64,000 nucleotides of DNA from Pontibacter anaerobius (GTDB taxonomy: Bacteria > Bacteroidota > Bacteroidia > Cytophagales > Hymenobacteraceae): contig NZ_JAPFQO010000009.1 of NCBI RefSeq assembly GCF_026241195.1, positions 186,001 to 250,000 of the forward strand, read 5' to 3'. The notes below the pieces were generated by a model. The model worked only from the letters and a program-made list of their open reading frames with translations. It was not told the DNA's origin and did not search any database. Both the position numbers and the translations under genes were made by a program. Below are positions 1-10,200 of the stretch, piece after piece (the first letter of the stretch is position 1; each line of letters starts with the position of its first letter).

Positions 1-2
1 TG

Positions 3-932
3 AAAATATACGCTGATAAGGCAGGGGTGGTGTTCACGAATGCCGACGGCGACCAGCCCGGCGTTACCATGAACCTGTTCCGCTTCGTGAAAGGACTCGG
101 CGTAAAGCCGGTGCTTTGCGGCAACATCAAAGGCCTGCACGACCCGTACCGCAACCCAACTACGCAAGAAGGGTTTGCGAAGAAGTGGGGCCAGCAGCCG
201 TCTATGGTAACCTCTTTTGCCGATGGCAGCAAGATCTCTTTCGAGCAGGCCATTATTGCCAACGGAACCGGTATGCGTGTGGCTAAGCGTGGCATGCACG
301 GGCCAACCGTGGCGAGCGGCACCTCGCTGAAAGACTGCGTACACAACCTGTACCCGCTGGAGGACCTGACCGATGGTCCGGGTATCGTGGATTACGTGGT
401 AGGTGCTGAGCCAGGCCCTGGCGTATTTGTGTTGGGTACGCATGATAACCCAATTCAGCAGCATTACCTGAACCTCTACAAACTGGGCGAGGGGCCATTA
501 TACCTTTTCTATACGCCGTACCACCTGTGCCACTTTGAGGTGCCTAACACCGTGGCGCGTGCCGTGCTGTTCAATGATGCTGCCCTCACGCCGATGGGCG
601 CACCGCAGGTAGAGGTAGTGGCAGCCGCTAAGATAGATCTGAAGGCAGGGGAAGTGATAGATGGCATCGGACACTACATGACTTATGGCCTTTGCGAGAA
701 CGCTGACACCACCGCCGCAGAAAGACTATTGCCGATAGGTGTGGCAGAAGGCTGCGTGCTGAAGCGCGACATCCCGAAAGACCAGGTGATCACGTATGAT
801 GATGTGGTGATGCCGGAAGGCAGGCTGGTAGATCAACTGCGCCAGGAGCAGGCCGCATACTTCGCAGCGAACGACGAAGTAGGCCGGAATAATGCCCTGA
901 AGCACTTGAACAGAGCCGAGGCTTCTGTGTAA
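3..932 (+). CDS. SAF-domain predicted homoserine dehydrogenase-like oxidoreductase (5' truncated by window edge)
   Basis: The frame is open to the left edge of the window, so the N-terminal Rossmann part is missing and only the C-terminal ~310 residues are seen. The remaining sequence (VVFTNADGDQPG, then HYLNLYKLGEGPLYLFYTPY, then a C-terminal SAF-like segment with LLPIGVAEGCVLKRDIPKDQ) matches the COG4091 family of predicted homoserine dehydrogenases with a C-terminal SAF domain. Members of this family often sit in surface-sugar clusters, and the next two genes are a sugar nucleotidyltransferase and a glycosyltransferase, so a role in making an unusual sugar or sugar substituent is inferred rather than shown. 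The gene ends at a clear terminator at 960-1000, so it may be transcribed separately from the genes downstream. Confidence 0.8.
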   Translation, partial: KIYADKAGVVFTNADGDQPGVTMNLFRFVKGLGVKPVLCGNIKGLHDPYRNPTTQEGFAKKWGQQPSMVTSFADGSKISFEQAIIANGTGMRVAKRGMHGPTVASGTSLKDCVHNLYPLEDLTDGPGIVDYVVGAEPGPGVFVLGTHDNPIQQHYLNLYKLGEGPLYLFYTPYHLCHFEVPNTVARAVLFNDAALTPMGAPQVEVVAAAKIDLKAGEVIDGIGHYMTYGLCENADTTAAERLLPIGVAEGCVLKRDIPKDQVITYDDVVMPEGRLVDQLRQEQAAYFAANDEVGRNNALKHLNRAEASV

Positions 933-959
933 CAATATAATACTCAAACTAAACTAATT

Positions 960-1000
960 GCCGCGCATCGCATACCCTCGGGAGCGTTGCGCGGCTTTTT
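960..1000 (+). terminator. Rho-independent terminator after the SAF oxidoreductase gene
   Basis: A perfect 7-bp stem, gccgcgc (960-966) with gcgcggc (989-995), is followed at once by TTTTT. It ends only five bases before the ATG of the next gene, so the nucleotidyltransferase leader overlaps the terminator. Confidence 0.8.
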
Positions 1001-1004
1001 CTTG

Positions 1005-1781
1005 ATGATGGCAACTAATGTAGTGGGACTTATACCTGCGGCTGGGCTTGGCTCTAGGCTATCGCCTATACCGTGCAGCAAAGAGCTGTTCCCGGTGGGG
1101 TTTGAGCCGCATCCGGAGCACGGGGAGCCGCACCCTAAGGTGGTGTCGCAGTACCTGCTGGAGCACATGCAGCGTGCCGGTGCCAGGCAAGTATACGTTA
1201 TACTTCGCAAGGGCAAGTGGGACATCCCCGACTACTACGGTGATGGCAGCCAATTAGGCCTGCAACTGGCTTACCTCATCATGCAGCGGCCTTACGGCAG
1301 TCCGTATACCTTAGACCAGGCCTATACTTTTGTGCGGCAGCAGCGGGTTGTTTTCGGCTTCCCGGACATTCTTTTTGAGCCACAAAATGCGTTTGAGCAA
1401 CTGCTGCAAAAGCAAGAGAAAACACAGGCCGATGTAGTGCTGGGCTGTTTTAAAGTGCCAAATCCCCAAAAGTGGGACATGGTTGAGCTGGAGGAAAACG
1501 GCGAGGTAAAAACCATATTTCCGAAACCAGCTACCTCTAATTTAGCTTACGGATGGGCCATTGCCTGCTGGGGGCCGCGTTTCACCGAGTTTATGCATAG
1601 CTTTTTAAAAGGGGAGGAAGCCCGGCTTCATACTTCTGGCAAAGAGTTCAGCGTGGGGGAGGTGGTACAGGCTGCCATTCACCATGGCCTGTTGGTGCTA
1701 AGCGTGTCCTTTGATGAGGGCTCCTGCCTGGATGTGGGCACACCGGAAGACCTGCAAAAGGCTATCCGTACTTTATCCTGA
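1005..1781 (+). CDS. Sugar-phosphate nucleotidyltransferase
   Basis: A GT-A/Rossmann nucleotidyltransferase of ~258 residues. The N-terminal LIPAAGLGSRLSPIPCSKEL is the pyrophosphorylase signature G-x-G-x-R-x-x-P...K-E seen in glucose-1-phosphate thymidylyl/uridylyltransferases; the later FGFPDILFEP corresponds to the metal-binding region and SCLDVGTPEDLQKA to the C-terminal substrate loop. It probably activates a sugar-1-phosphate as an NDP-sugar for the polysaccharide made by this locus. Two tandem ATGs (1005, 1008) follow the upstream terminator; an upstream TTG at 987 lies inside the terminator stem and is unlikely. The exact sugar and nucleotide cannot be read from the sequence. The GT4 gene follows after 18 bp, so the two probably form one transcript. 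Confidence 0.82.
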   Translation: MMATNVVGLIPAAGLGSRLSPIPCSKELFPVGFEPHPEHGEPHPKVVSQYLLEHMQRAGARQVYVILRKGKWDIPDYYGDGSQLGLQLAYLIMQRPYGSPYTLDQAYTFVRQQRVVFGFPDILFEPQNAFEQLLQKQEKTQADVVLGCFKVPNPQKWDMVELEENGEVKTIFPKPATSNLAYGWAIACWGPRFTEFMHSFLKGEEARLHTSGKEFSVGEVVQAAIHHGLLVLSVSFDEGSCLDVGTPEDLQKAIRTLS

Positions 1782-1799
1782 TTATCCCTTTTATACTTT

Positions 1800-3011
1800 A
1801 TGCGAATTCTGCAGATCCATAACTACTACAAACAAGCCGGCGGCGAAGACACTGTATTTGAGCAGGAGGCGCAACTATTGCGTGCGCATGGGCATATTGT
1901 AGAGCAGCTCACCTTTTCCAACAACAACATTACAAGTATAAAAGACAAGCTGCAGGCGGCGCTGGGGGTGGTGTATAACCCGAAGAGTGCAAGCACCATC
2001 AGCAGAAAAATAAGCGCCTTTAGGCCGGATGTGGTGCACGTGCACAATTTCTTCCCGCTGGTATCGCCAGGGGTGTTTTGGGTGTGCCACAAGTATAAAA
2101 TACCCATGGTGATGACGCTGCACAACTACCGCCTCATTTGCCCCAGCGCTGTGTTATACTATAACGGCAAGGTGCAGTTGGGGAACATACAGCAGAAATT
2201 TCCCTTAAATGCGATTTTAAAAGGCATTTACCGTGACTCAAAAATTGAAACAGCATCGGTCGTGCTGGCAACCGGAGTACACAAACTACTTGATACCTGG
2301 CGCAATAAAGTAGATAAGTTTATCGCCCTCACGCCGGGAGCTGCCGAACTTTTCCTGCATTCCTCGCTTCACCTGAGGCCGGAGCAACTTACCGTAAAGC
2401 CAAACTTTACCGCTGACCCAGGTTTGGGCGCTGCAACACGGGAGGATTACTTTTTATACTTAGGCAGGCTGACGGAGGAAAAAGGCATCGATACCTTGCT
2501 GAAGTCGCACTCCATTCGGCCATTCCCGCTAAAGATTATTGGTACAGGGCCGCTACAGCAGCGTGTAGAAGAGTATGCCGCTCAGAACCCGTCGGTAAAA
2601 TACCTGGGCTACCGCCAACGGGAAGAAGCCATGGAGCAGCTTAAAAAGGCACGCGCCCTGATCTTTCCATCGGAGTGGCTGGAGACGTTCGGAATGACGG
2701 CAGTGGAGGCGTTTGCCACGGCAACCCCGGTGATTGCCGCTAAGATTGGCGGGGCAGCACACATTGTGCAGCACCAGCAAAACGGCTTGCACTACACCCC
2801 GGGGCAGCCTCAGGAGTTGGCAAGGCAGGTAGAACTCTTGCAGCAACTTCCCGATCTGGCGCACACACTGGGGCAGCATGCCCGCAGGAGTTATGAAGAA
2901 TACTATACCCCGGAGGCAAACTATACTTTGCTGGTGCAGATCTACGAGCAGGCAATGGCGTCAAAACAAAAGCCAGCCTCTGAGACAGTAACTGCAGAGG
3001 CTGGCTTTTAA
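1800..3011 (+). CDS. Glycosyltransferase family 4
   Basis: A 403-residue GT-B enzyme. The N-terminus MRILQIHNYYKQAGGEDTVF is the donor-side Rossmann start with the glycine-rich loop typical of GT4. VHVHNFFPLVSPGVF and MTLHNYRLICPS form the acceptor domain, and PSEWLETFGMTAVEA carries the E-x7-E retaining motif of the nucleotide-sugar site. It should act at the cytoplasmic face of the membrane, adding a sugar to a lipid-linked or growing glycan. It follows the nucleotidyltransferase closely. Its last ~13 codons are also the stem-loop of a terminator (2971-3010), so the protein tail KPASETVTAEAGF is shaped by RNA structure. Donor and acceptor are not predictable. Confidence 0.88.
   Translation: MRILQIHNYYKQAGGEDTVFEQEAQLLRAHGHIVEQLTFSNNNITSIKDKLQAALGVVYNPKSASTISRKISAFRPDVVHVHNFFPLVSPGVFWVCHKYKIPMVMTLHNYRLICPSAVLYYNGKVQLGNIQQKFPLNAILKGIYRDSKIETASVVLATGVHKLLDTWRNKVDKFIALTPGAAELFLHSSLHLRPEQLTVKPNFTADPGLGAATREDYFLYLGRLTEEKGIDTLLKSHSIRPFPLKIIGTGPLQQRVEEYAAQNPSVKYLGYRQREEAMEQLKKARALIFPSEWLETFGMTAVEAFATATPVIAAKIGGAAHIVQHQQNGLHYTPGQPQELARQVELLQQLPDLAHTLGQHARRSYEEYYTPEANYTLLVQIYEQAMASKQKPASETVTAEAGF
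2971..3010. terminator. Bidirectional terminator inside the 3' end of the GT4 gene
   Basis: A perfect 12-bp stem pairs agccagcctctg (2971-2982) with cagaggctggct (2995-3006) around a 12-nt loop, followed by TTTTA on the plus strand. On the minus strand the stem is followed by a T-rich run (the plus strand upstream is tcaaaacaaa). It can therefore end both the plus-strand GT4 transcript and the minus-strand GT61 operon. It lies almost wholly inside the GT4 coding region. Confidence 0.85.
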
Positions 3012-3033
3012 AGTATAATTAGCGCTTTGCCTT

Positions 3034-4269
3034 TCAGGCAACTTCCACTTTCTTAATCTTGTCCGTTTTCATTCGGTCCAGGATCTCTACTATCTTATCT
3101 GTCTCTACCACCAGGTGCTCCCGTTGTCCCTGGTCGGCGTTGCGTACGTGTTTGTTGCCTTTACAGATGATGTAGTCATAGTCCAGGTCAATTTTGGTCG
3201 CGATATCGTAGAACGGCTCTATTACAAAGCCCTCATTAAAGATTTCGATCATCTTCGTGCCCGGCTTGCAGAAGAACATGCTGATCAGGCCAGCGCCGGT
3301 AGCACCAACCACCACTTTTGCTTTCGAGAACAGCTTGATCTTCTCTTTTATACTTAGTTTGCTCGATACGACACTTGTGAAACCATAAGGCTTCAACGCA
3401 TCCAGCAGCTCATTTTCGTTCAGTACGTTGCGAATGCTGGAATCGGAGCGGCTGATGTACAGGTAAGGCGTTTCGGGAGTTATAATGTCTGTAGTTTCCT
3501 CCGCAAATGGCATAAAGGACTCCTGTACAAAGTTGCACAGCCATTTTGGAACCAGCGTGTGGTTACCGCGAGGTGCAGTAGAGGCTATGATGCAGTCGGC
3601 GGCAATGTGCGTGTGTTTATCACCCTCAATAATTTTATCCTTGGGAATACCCAATAGTTCCAGTGTCTCTGTCTGGTAATCGTAGCGAATACTTGGCACA
3701 TAGAACCAGTCTACCTTATCATACAGGCCGCTTTCGCGTAGCAGGTGCAGGCGAGGCAGCACATCCAGAAACCAGTGGCCAATGTTGTTTAAGCCAGCGC
3801 CCCCTGAAAGCAGCGAGAATACAGTGCCCTTAAACCTGGAAGGAGTGGTAAAGAAGCGCTGCTCAAAGATATTGTTCAGGTTTGGCTCCGATACCTTTCC
3901 GCCTGTCAGGCTCAGCGACACGTTCTCCACCAAGCGGTTGTACTGCGATACCACAGCCACACTGCTTTCATTATCGGTATAGATGCGGCCGTTCGGCACC
4001 TCTACCACCATATAGTCTGTCTGCACCTTCTTCTTTGGTTTCCAGTATTCGGAGCAGGCCTCGTATAGGGCATCAGAGATATTAAGTTTGGTGGTAAGGG
4101 CAGGGTAGATAGGATGTACCCGGATTTCGCGCGCGTTATTCGCCGATAGCTGTTCCAGGTTGATACGGCAGACATCTCCCGGCCTATATTGCGAGTTATG
4201 CGGAACATATCTTCCTAAGATCTTCATTAACCTTTTAGTCCCCTTCGTATAGTAAGCTTTAAGTTTCAT
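3034..4269 (-). CDS. Glycosyltransferase family 61 (DUF563) protein
   Basis: A 411-residue protein with the GT61/DUF563 pattern: LNNIGHWFLDVLPRLHLLRE in the middle, YLYISRSDSSIRNVLNENEL, and the C-terminal VVVGATGAGLISMFFCKPGT, the most conserved block of the family. No signal peptide is evident, so it probably acts in the cytoplasm on a polysaccharide intermediate. It is last in a three-gene minus-strand operon (MBOAT, SGNH, GT61; gaps of 6 and ~39 bp), which ties it to O-acetylated glycan synthesis. Substrate unknown. Confidence 0.85.
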   Translation of the reverse strand: MKLKAYYTKGTKRLMKILGRYVPHNSQYRPGDVCRINLEQLSANNAREIRVHPIYPALTTKLNISDALYEACSEYWKPKKKVQTDYMVVEVPNGRIYTDNESSVAVVSQYNRLVENVSLSLTGGKVSEPNLNNIFEQRFFTTPSRFKGTVFSLLSGGAGLNNIGHWFLDVLPRLHLLRESGLYDKVDWFYVPSIRYDYQTETLELLGIPKDKIIEGDKHTHIAADCIIASTAPRGNHTLVPKWLCNFVQESFMPFAEETTDIITPETPYLYISRSDSSIRNVLNENELLDALKPYGFTSVVSSKLSIKEKIKLFSKAKVVVGATGAGLISMFFCKPGTKMIEIFNEGFVIEPFYDIATKIDLDYDYIICKGNKHVRNADQGQREHLVVETDKIVEILDRMKTDKIKKVEVA

Positions 4270-4308
4270 GGGTGTATGATAGGTTTGTTCTTGTAAGGTT
4301 TAAGGTGG

Positions 4309-5445
4309 CTATTCTTCTTTAAAGTTAACCAGCAGTCTTTCGTCTTCATCTGACGGTGTTGTCTGCAATTGTGCTACGGTAGCGTGCCTGGTTAATAGTT
4401 GGGCAGCTACTTGTACGGCTATTTCGTTCCAATGGGCATCATCCACCGGGTATAACTGCACTTGCTGCTGCTGGTACAGCTCTCTGAAAGTTGGTTGCAG
4501 GTCCACATACTCTATGCCACGCTCATCCAGGCGGCTTAGCAGGAGCGGCAGAAACGTGGCTTCCTTCTGTGTGGGCAGCAGTTGGTAATAAATATTTTCT
4601 TTGTTGGGAATGGGCAGGAACACAAAGTGTATGCCGCGCTCCTGTAGCGCATCGCGATAGCCTTCCAGCACATCGGCGATATGGTCCAGCTCTTCTTCCG
4701 AGAACTCGCGGTTGGCATACTCACCCTCCATAAAAAACTCATTTTTATAGCTGATGTACTCTTTGCGGCCCACAGCGCGGTCAATCTCTGCAAGGGTGCG
4801 GCGGTACAGCGCCAGTTTGGAGATACGGTCGGCAGTTACGGCCAGGGAGGTGAGGAAGCCGGATGAACTGATGAGGTTACCGGTAAAGTTTCTGATCTTA
4901 GAGTTCAGCCCATTTTCCCCGATTGCGGGAAGCTCAGGCACGCGGCGCTCAATGCTGGACACGATCACCAGCTTTGGCGGGTTCTCATGGAAGCGGTCGG
5001 TGGCCAGAAAACGGTTCATGGTGGCTGGCGCAAAAGAATAAACATCGCGGCCTAGCTGCCGCTCCAGCACCTCGGCCAGTGTTTCGTCCTGAGACAGCTT
5101 GGCCCCGGTAATGTTAGAGTCACCGATCAGTAGCACATCGTTTTTGGTGTCGCGGTTGCGGTAGCCGTAGGCATCGGTATACCACTCCACTTTTCGTTTT
5201 GTAGCATAAGGCGTGCGTGGGGCCAGTTCGCCTTCCTCCACCATCTGCATGTGCACATTCGGGTAAAAAGGCCCCGACATCACACGCATGGAGTTAACAG
5301 AGATGGTTTCCCAAATTCTGAAGGTGAAGAAGTTCATAGGCAGTATAAACACCTCTATCAACGGCCAAAGTATAAACGGCAGCGCCAACAGGGCTAATTT
5401 GCTCAACAGCCTTTTTGCTCCTTTATCTTGCATCTTGTTTGCCAT
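4309..5445 (-). CDS. AlgJ/AlgX-like SGNH-fold O-acetyltransferase partner
   Basis: A 378-residue protein with one N-terminal membrane segment (about residues 16-38) and an SGNH-like periplasmic domain. The nucleophile block is LLIGDSN (Ser about 110) and the catalytic Asp/His block is DDAHWN (335-340), as in AlgJ, AlgX and related DHHW proteins. In alginate-type systems such proteins receive acetyl groups from an MBOAT channel protein and pass them to the polysaccharide. The MBOAT gene lies 6 bp upstream, so the pair very likely forms an O-acylation module. The acyl group (acetyl most likely) and the target glycan are inferred. Confidence 0.85.
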   Translation of the reverse strand: MANKMQDKGAKRLLSKLALLALPFILWPLIEVFILPMNFFTFRIWETISVNSMRVMSGPFYPNVHMQMVEEGELAPRTPYATKRKVEWYTDAYGYRNRDTKNDVLLIGDSNITGAKLSQDETLAEVLERQLGRDVYSFAPATMNRFLATDRFHENPPKLVIVSSIERRVPELPAIGENGLNSKIRNFTGNLISSSGFLTSLAVTADRISKLALYRRTLAEIDRAVGRKEYISYKNEFFMEGEYANREFSEEELDHIADVLEGYRDALQERGIHFVFLPIPNKENIYYQLLPTQKEATFLPLLLSRLDERGIEYVDLQPTFRELYQQQQVQLYPVDDAHWNEIAVQVAAQLLTRHATVAQLQTTPSDEDERLLVNFKEE

Positions 5446-5451
5446 ACTTTC

Positions 5452-6927
5452 TTAAAACTGAAAATATATAAACTCCTGGTGCCCGAACTGGCCGAACAGT
5501 AGCACGGCTACAATGGCAGCGTAGTAAATGCCCCAGCGTACCCAGGCCGGCCGTTGCATAATCAGCTGCGACACGCTGCCGTTGCGCTGTATCAGATGTA
5601 CGGTTTCCATGATGGCGATGGCTACAACTGAAACTGCAAAGACCTTGAATCCCTGCTCCATAAAAATATCGTGGCTCCAGTCAAGGCCAAAAACCTGTGC
5701 CGGGTTGGTAACCACAGAAGCACTCTGCCCCACTATGTAAAAGGCATCGTTTATACTATTGGCCCGGAAGAATATCCAGGAGAAGCAAACCAGGAAGAAT
5801 ACCGTGAGCACCTGCACCCACTTATATACTTGGGGGTTACTGTTTAGGCCCAGTCGCTGTACCAGCGCATTTCTTTTTTCTTTTGTCAGGATGCCGAACA
5901 CCTGGTAGATGCCGTGGAGCGCACCCCATACTACAAACGTCCAGCTGGCGCCGTGCCACAGTCCGCTCACCAGGAACACGACAAACAGGTTATAGTACCA
6001 GCGCCATTTAACTACTCTGTTCCCCCCTAAAGGAATGTAGAGGTAATCACGGAACCAGGTGGAGAGCGAGATATGCCAGCGGCTCCAGAACTCCGGAATC
6101 GATTTGGCGAAGTATGGGCTGCGGAAGTTCTCCATCAGCCTGAAGCCCATAACCTGGGCCGCACCGATGGCAATATCGGAGTAACCGGAGAAGTCGCAGT
6201 AGATCTGAAATGCAAAGAAAACCGTGGCGATGATGTGCGAGATGCCATCATACTCCGTCGGGTTATTGTATACCTGGTTCACCATCAGCGCTAGGTTATC
6301 GGCAATCACGATCTTTTTAAAGAAGCCCCAGGCCATGCGGCGGAGGCCAGCCACCACCCGGTTGTAGCTGAACTCATGGCCCACGTGCAGTTGCCCCAGC
6401 AGGTTGCCGGCCCGCTCGATAGGCCCTGCCACCAACTGCGGGAAAAAGGACACAAACAGGGCGAACACGCCCAGGTGCCGCTCCGGTTTGATGCGCCCGT
6501 TGTACACATCTATACTATAGCTCATCGTCTGGAAAGTATAGAAGGAGATACCCATGGGCAGTAGCAGTTCAAAGGCAGGCATCGCGTAAGGAACGTCTAA
6601 ACTCAGGGCAAGCTCACGGGCACTGTCGTTAAAGAAATTGTAGTATTTAAATAGTAGTAGGATGCCCAGGTTAGACAGAAGGCTGGTATAAAGCCAGGGG
6701 CGACGCTTGTCTTTATCCTCATCGGTATAGCGGCCCATCATGCGGCCGCAGGTATAGTCAACTACAGTGGAGGCTATCAGTATCAGGGTATAGGCTGGCT
6801 TCCAGGACATGTAGAAGTAGTAGCTAGCCAGCAGCAGAATGATCCAACGGCGGTTGAATGGCGTCAGAAAGTATAAGGTAACTACTACCGGAAAGAATAT
6901 GAAGAATTCAGTAGAGTTAAAAAGCAT
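5452..6927 (-). CDS. MBOAT-family polysaccharide O-acyltransferase (AlgI-like)
   Basis: A 491-residue polytopic membrane protein of usual AlgI length. It carries the MBOAT signatures LVAGPIERAGNLL, FWSRWHISLSTWFRDYLYIP and SGLWHGASWTF, with the conserved membrane histidine near residue 325. It starts MLFNSTEFFIFFPVV, the standard N-terminus of this family. It should move an acyl group from a cytoplasmic donor across the inner membrane for the SGNH partner encoded next to it. It is first in the three-gene minus-strand operon and is transcribed from the 6928-7296 spacer. Confidence 0.92.
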   Translation of the reverse strand: MLFNSTEFFIFFPVVVTLYFLTPFNRRWIILLLASYYFYMSWKPAYTLILIASTVVDYTCGRMMGRYTDEDKDKRRPWLYTSLLSNLGILLLFKYYNFFNDSARELALSLDVPYAMPAFELLLPMGISFYTFQTMSYSIDVYNGRIKPERHLGVFALFVSFFPQLVAGPIERAGNLLGQLHVGHEFSYNRVVAGLRRMAWGFFKKIVIADNLALMVNQVYNNPTEYDGISHIIATVFFAFQIYCDFSGYSDIAIGAAQVMGFRLMENFRSPYFAKSIPEFWSRWHISLSTWFRDYLYIPLGGNRVVKWRWYYNLFVVFLVSGLWHGASWTFVVWGALHGIYQVFGILTKEKRNALVQRLGLNSNPQVYKWVQVLTVFFLVCFSWIFFRANSINDAFYIVGQSASVVTNPAQVFGLDWSHDIFMEQGFKVFAVSVVAIAIMETVHLIQRNGSVSQLIMQRPAWVRWGIYYAAIVAVLLFGQFGHQEFIYFQF

Positions 6928-7296
6928 ACGTTCTTCAGTTAATAAGGGTGTTAGGTTCGGGTAGCGTCAAGTGTATTTTATACTTCATGTACTAGTATAA
7001 GGGGGCGTTTTAAGGTAAGGATAATAAATTCCCTTTTTTAGATATTATATAGAATTTGCACTAAAAGGTTGTGCGTTTCTGCATATATTTTTTTTAATAC
7101 TTAGATATCTACATGTTGAATTGCAATGGGAGACAGTGTAGGCACCTTTTACGGTGTTCTCACACTGATGTTTAAGTAAAGGGCAAATAAAAAATGTACT
7201 TTAATCAAGGTGCAGATTTTTAAAGGCGGGCAACCAAGGTATAGGATTGACGTTATATAGGGAGTTATTCAAAGAGCCTTAACTCATACTTACTAT
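6928..7296. other. Divergent AT-rich intergenic region, probably holding two promoters
   Basis: The 369 bp separate the minus-strand MBOAT operon from the plus-strand SGNH/CHU_C gene, so promoters for both should lie here. The stretch is AT-rich with T- and A-runs around 7080-7095. I found no strict TAnnTTTG box, operator-like palindrome, terminator or short gene. Confidence 0.5.
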
Positions 7297-10200
7297 ATGC
7301 CCTTATACGTTTACACGAGGCAGTTACTCCTTCTGGTGCTTCCACTTGTCTGTATATCAGCAATATATCAAAATTCCTTTGCGGCTCCTACTCCGGCAGT
7401 AGCTCCTGCTGCTAGCATTGTACTCACCGCCCCACAACTTCAGGCCAGGCCTTCGCTGGTTGGGGCCATCACCTTAAATTGGACCGCTGTCGATAACGCA
7501 TCCGGTTATGTGCTGGAAAAATCTAACACAGGCGGGGAGGGGACTTTTACAATACTGAAGACCTTTGGTGCCGGTGTAACCTCTTTCCGGCAAACTGATT
7601 TATACTATAGCCAGAAAGTATACTATAGGATAAAAGCTACTGGCAATACCGGCGACTCGCCGTACAGCAGTGTGGCCAGCGCCACCACGTACCCGAAAGA
7701 CTACAAGTATAAGATAATGCCGCTCGGCGACTCTAATACCGAGGGGGGAAGCAGCAGCATTCCGGCAGAGCAAAAAGCGTCTTACAGAGACAGGCTGGAA
7801 CAGCTCCTGAATAGCTCTGCCTCAAAAGGGAAGTATGATTTTGTAGGCAGTGAGAAATCAGGAAGCGCCCTGATGACCGACACGGACCACGCTGGTTTAG
7901 GGGGTGCACGCAACGAGGACCTGGTACAGTTGATACAGCAAGGCTATTATATGCGTTGGTATGATAACGTGCGGATGGGACTTAGTAGCGAGCGAAATTA
8001 CCTAGAGGCTTTCTCGCCGGATATCATCCTGTTGCACACAGGCACCAACGACATCAGCAACGAAGGTGTGGACAATTCGCAGCAAACCGTGGATGAGTTG
8101 GAGAAGATCCTGAACGAAGTAGACAAGTATGAGCAGAAGTCTGGAAGGGAGGTAACGGTTATTCTGGCCAAAATCATAAAGACTGTCTGCAAAGGTGATG
8201 ATTGTTATAAAGGGGCGACCGCCTCTAAGAACGATATAATTGACCGGTACAATGCCAAAATGGAGGCTATGGCTAACCAGCGCATTAAAGCCGGCGACAG
8301 GCTGGAACTTGTGGATATGGCAGATGCCAAACTAGTGTATGACTACGTGAATTTTGGAGGAGACATGGCAGACCGTTTCCACCCCGCTCCCAAAGGTTTC
8401 GATAAAATGGCGCCTGTGTGGTACAAGGTCCTGAATAACCTCCTGAACAGAGAACTGACCCCATCCGATACAGAGGCACCTGAAACCACCATCGCTTCTA
8501 AACCCAAGGCCCTTTCTAACAGCAACTCAGCCAGCTTCAGCTTTAGCAGCAACGAGAGCGGCGTAACTTACCAGGTAAGTATAGATGGTGGTGCATTTGC
8601 CAATGCTGGAAACCCTTATACCGTAAATGGCCTGGCCGATGGTGAGCACACCCTGCGGGTAAGGGCCATCGATGCTGCCGGTAACACAGATGCCACCCCT
8701 GCCAGCTATACCTGGGTTATTGATACTAAAGCGCCTAGTACGCCAGTGGTAACAACTCCGGCTGAAGGAGCTGTGCTAAACACCACCAAACCAACAATAA
8801 GCGGTACGGCAGATGCCGGAAGCACGGTGCAGGTATACATCGGCACAAAAAGTATTGGTACGGCTACGGCAACGAATGGCGGAAAATGGAACCTGGCGCC
8901 CGCCACAGCGCTGGCAGAAGGGCAGCACGAGCTTACGGCCAAAGCCTCAGATGAAGCCGGCAATACAAGTAAGTCGAGCAACACCAGAACCTTTACAGTG
9001 GATACCAAAGCCCCGGAGACTATGATCGCCTCAGGTCCGGGAGCAGCCACCAACAGCAGCGAAGCCAGCTTTAGCTTTAGCAGCAACGAGAAAAACGTGA
9101 CCTATGAGGTGAGCCTGGATGGGGGTGCCTATTCTGCCGCAGAAAGCAGCTACACAGCTAAAGGGCTTGCAGAAGGAAAACATACGTTGGCCGTTCGTGC
9201 TACAGACGCTGCCGGCAACACAGACCCGACTCCGGCCACGCATACCTGGGAGATAGATTCCAAAGCACCGGAAGCGCCATCCATCGCTGGCGTGTCAGAA
9301 GATCGTGGACCTTTAGATGATGACCATGTTACCGCCGATAATACCGTTATACTTTATGGACGGGCAGAGGCCGGAGCCGAAGTAGCTGTGCTGGAGCAGG
9401 GCCGGGTGATTGGTAAAACAACGGCAAAAAATGACGGTAGCTGGGAGTATAGCCATGAAGGAACTGCATTGAAACAGGGTGCTTATACTTTTACCGCCAC
9501 CGCTACTGATGTCGCCGGCAACACGAGCGAAGCAAGCGCAGATTTTGGCGTTACCATAGAGCTAACATCACCGGAAGTAACCCTCTCTACAGCCAGCACC
9601 TCGCCGGTTAAAGAAACCTTTAGCATAAGTATAACTTTTACAGAGGAGGTGTACGATTTAACTGTTGCAGACTTTGAGGTATTAAACGCGAAGCTGGAGG
9701 ACTTTAAATCGACTGATAAAGTAAGCTACACTGCCACAGTAGTGCCTGTGGCCAACGGACAGGTGCGCATCAAACTGCCTGCAGGCAAAGTAACGGACCT
9801 GGCAGGTAACTCAAACAAAGCTTCGAACCTACTGGAGATTACGTACGACGCCTCTGCACCGCAGGGCTATGCCGTAGCGTTCGGGACTGACAAAGTAGAT
9901 GTGAACAACCAGACGAATATAAGCCTGCAGATAAGCGGGGCGGAGAAAGGCGCAACCTATTTCTATAATGTAAGCAGTAACAATGGGGGAGAGCCCGTAA
10001 CAGGTTCAGCCACCGTGGCAGCCAATGACTTTAGCATACCTGATCTTGACCTGTCCGGACTTTCTGATGGCCTGCTCACCGCTACTTTATACTTGGTAGA
10101 TGAAGCGGGCAACCAGGGGCAGGAGGTAACCTCACAGGTCGAAAAGCTTACCAAAGACATTACAGTCGTACAGTCCCTGACCGATATCACCGTACTTTTC

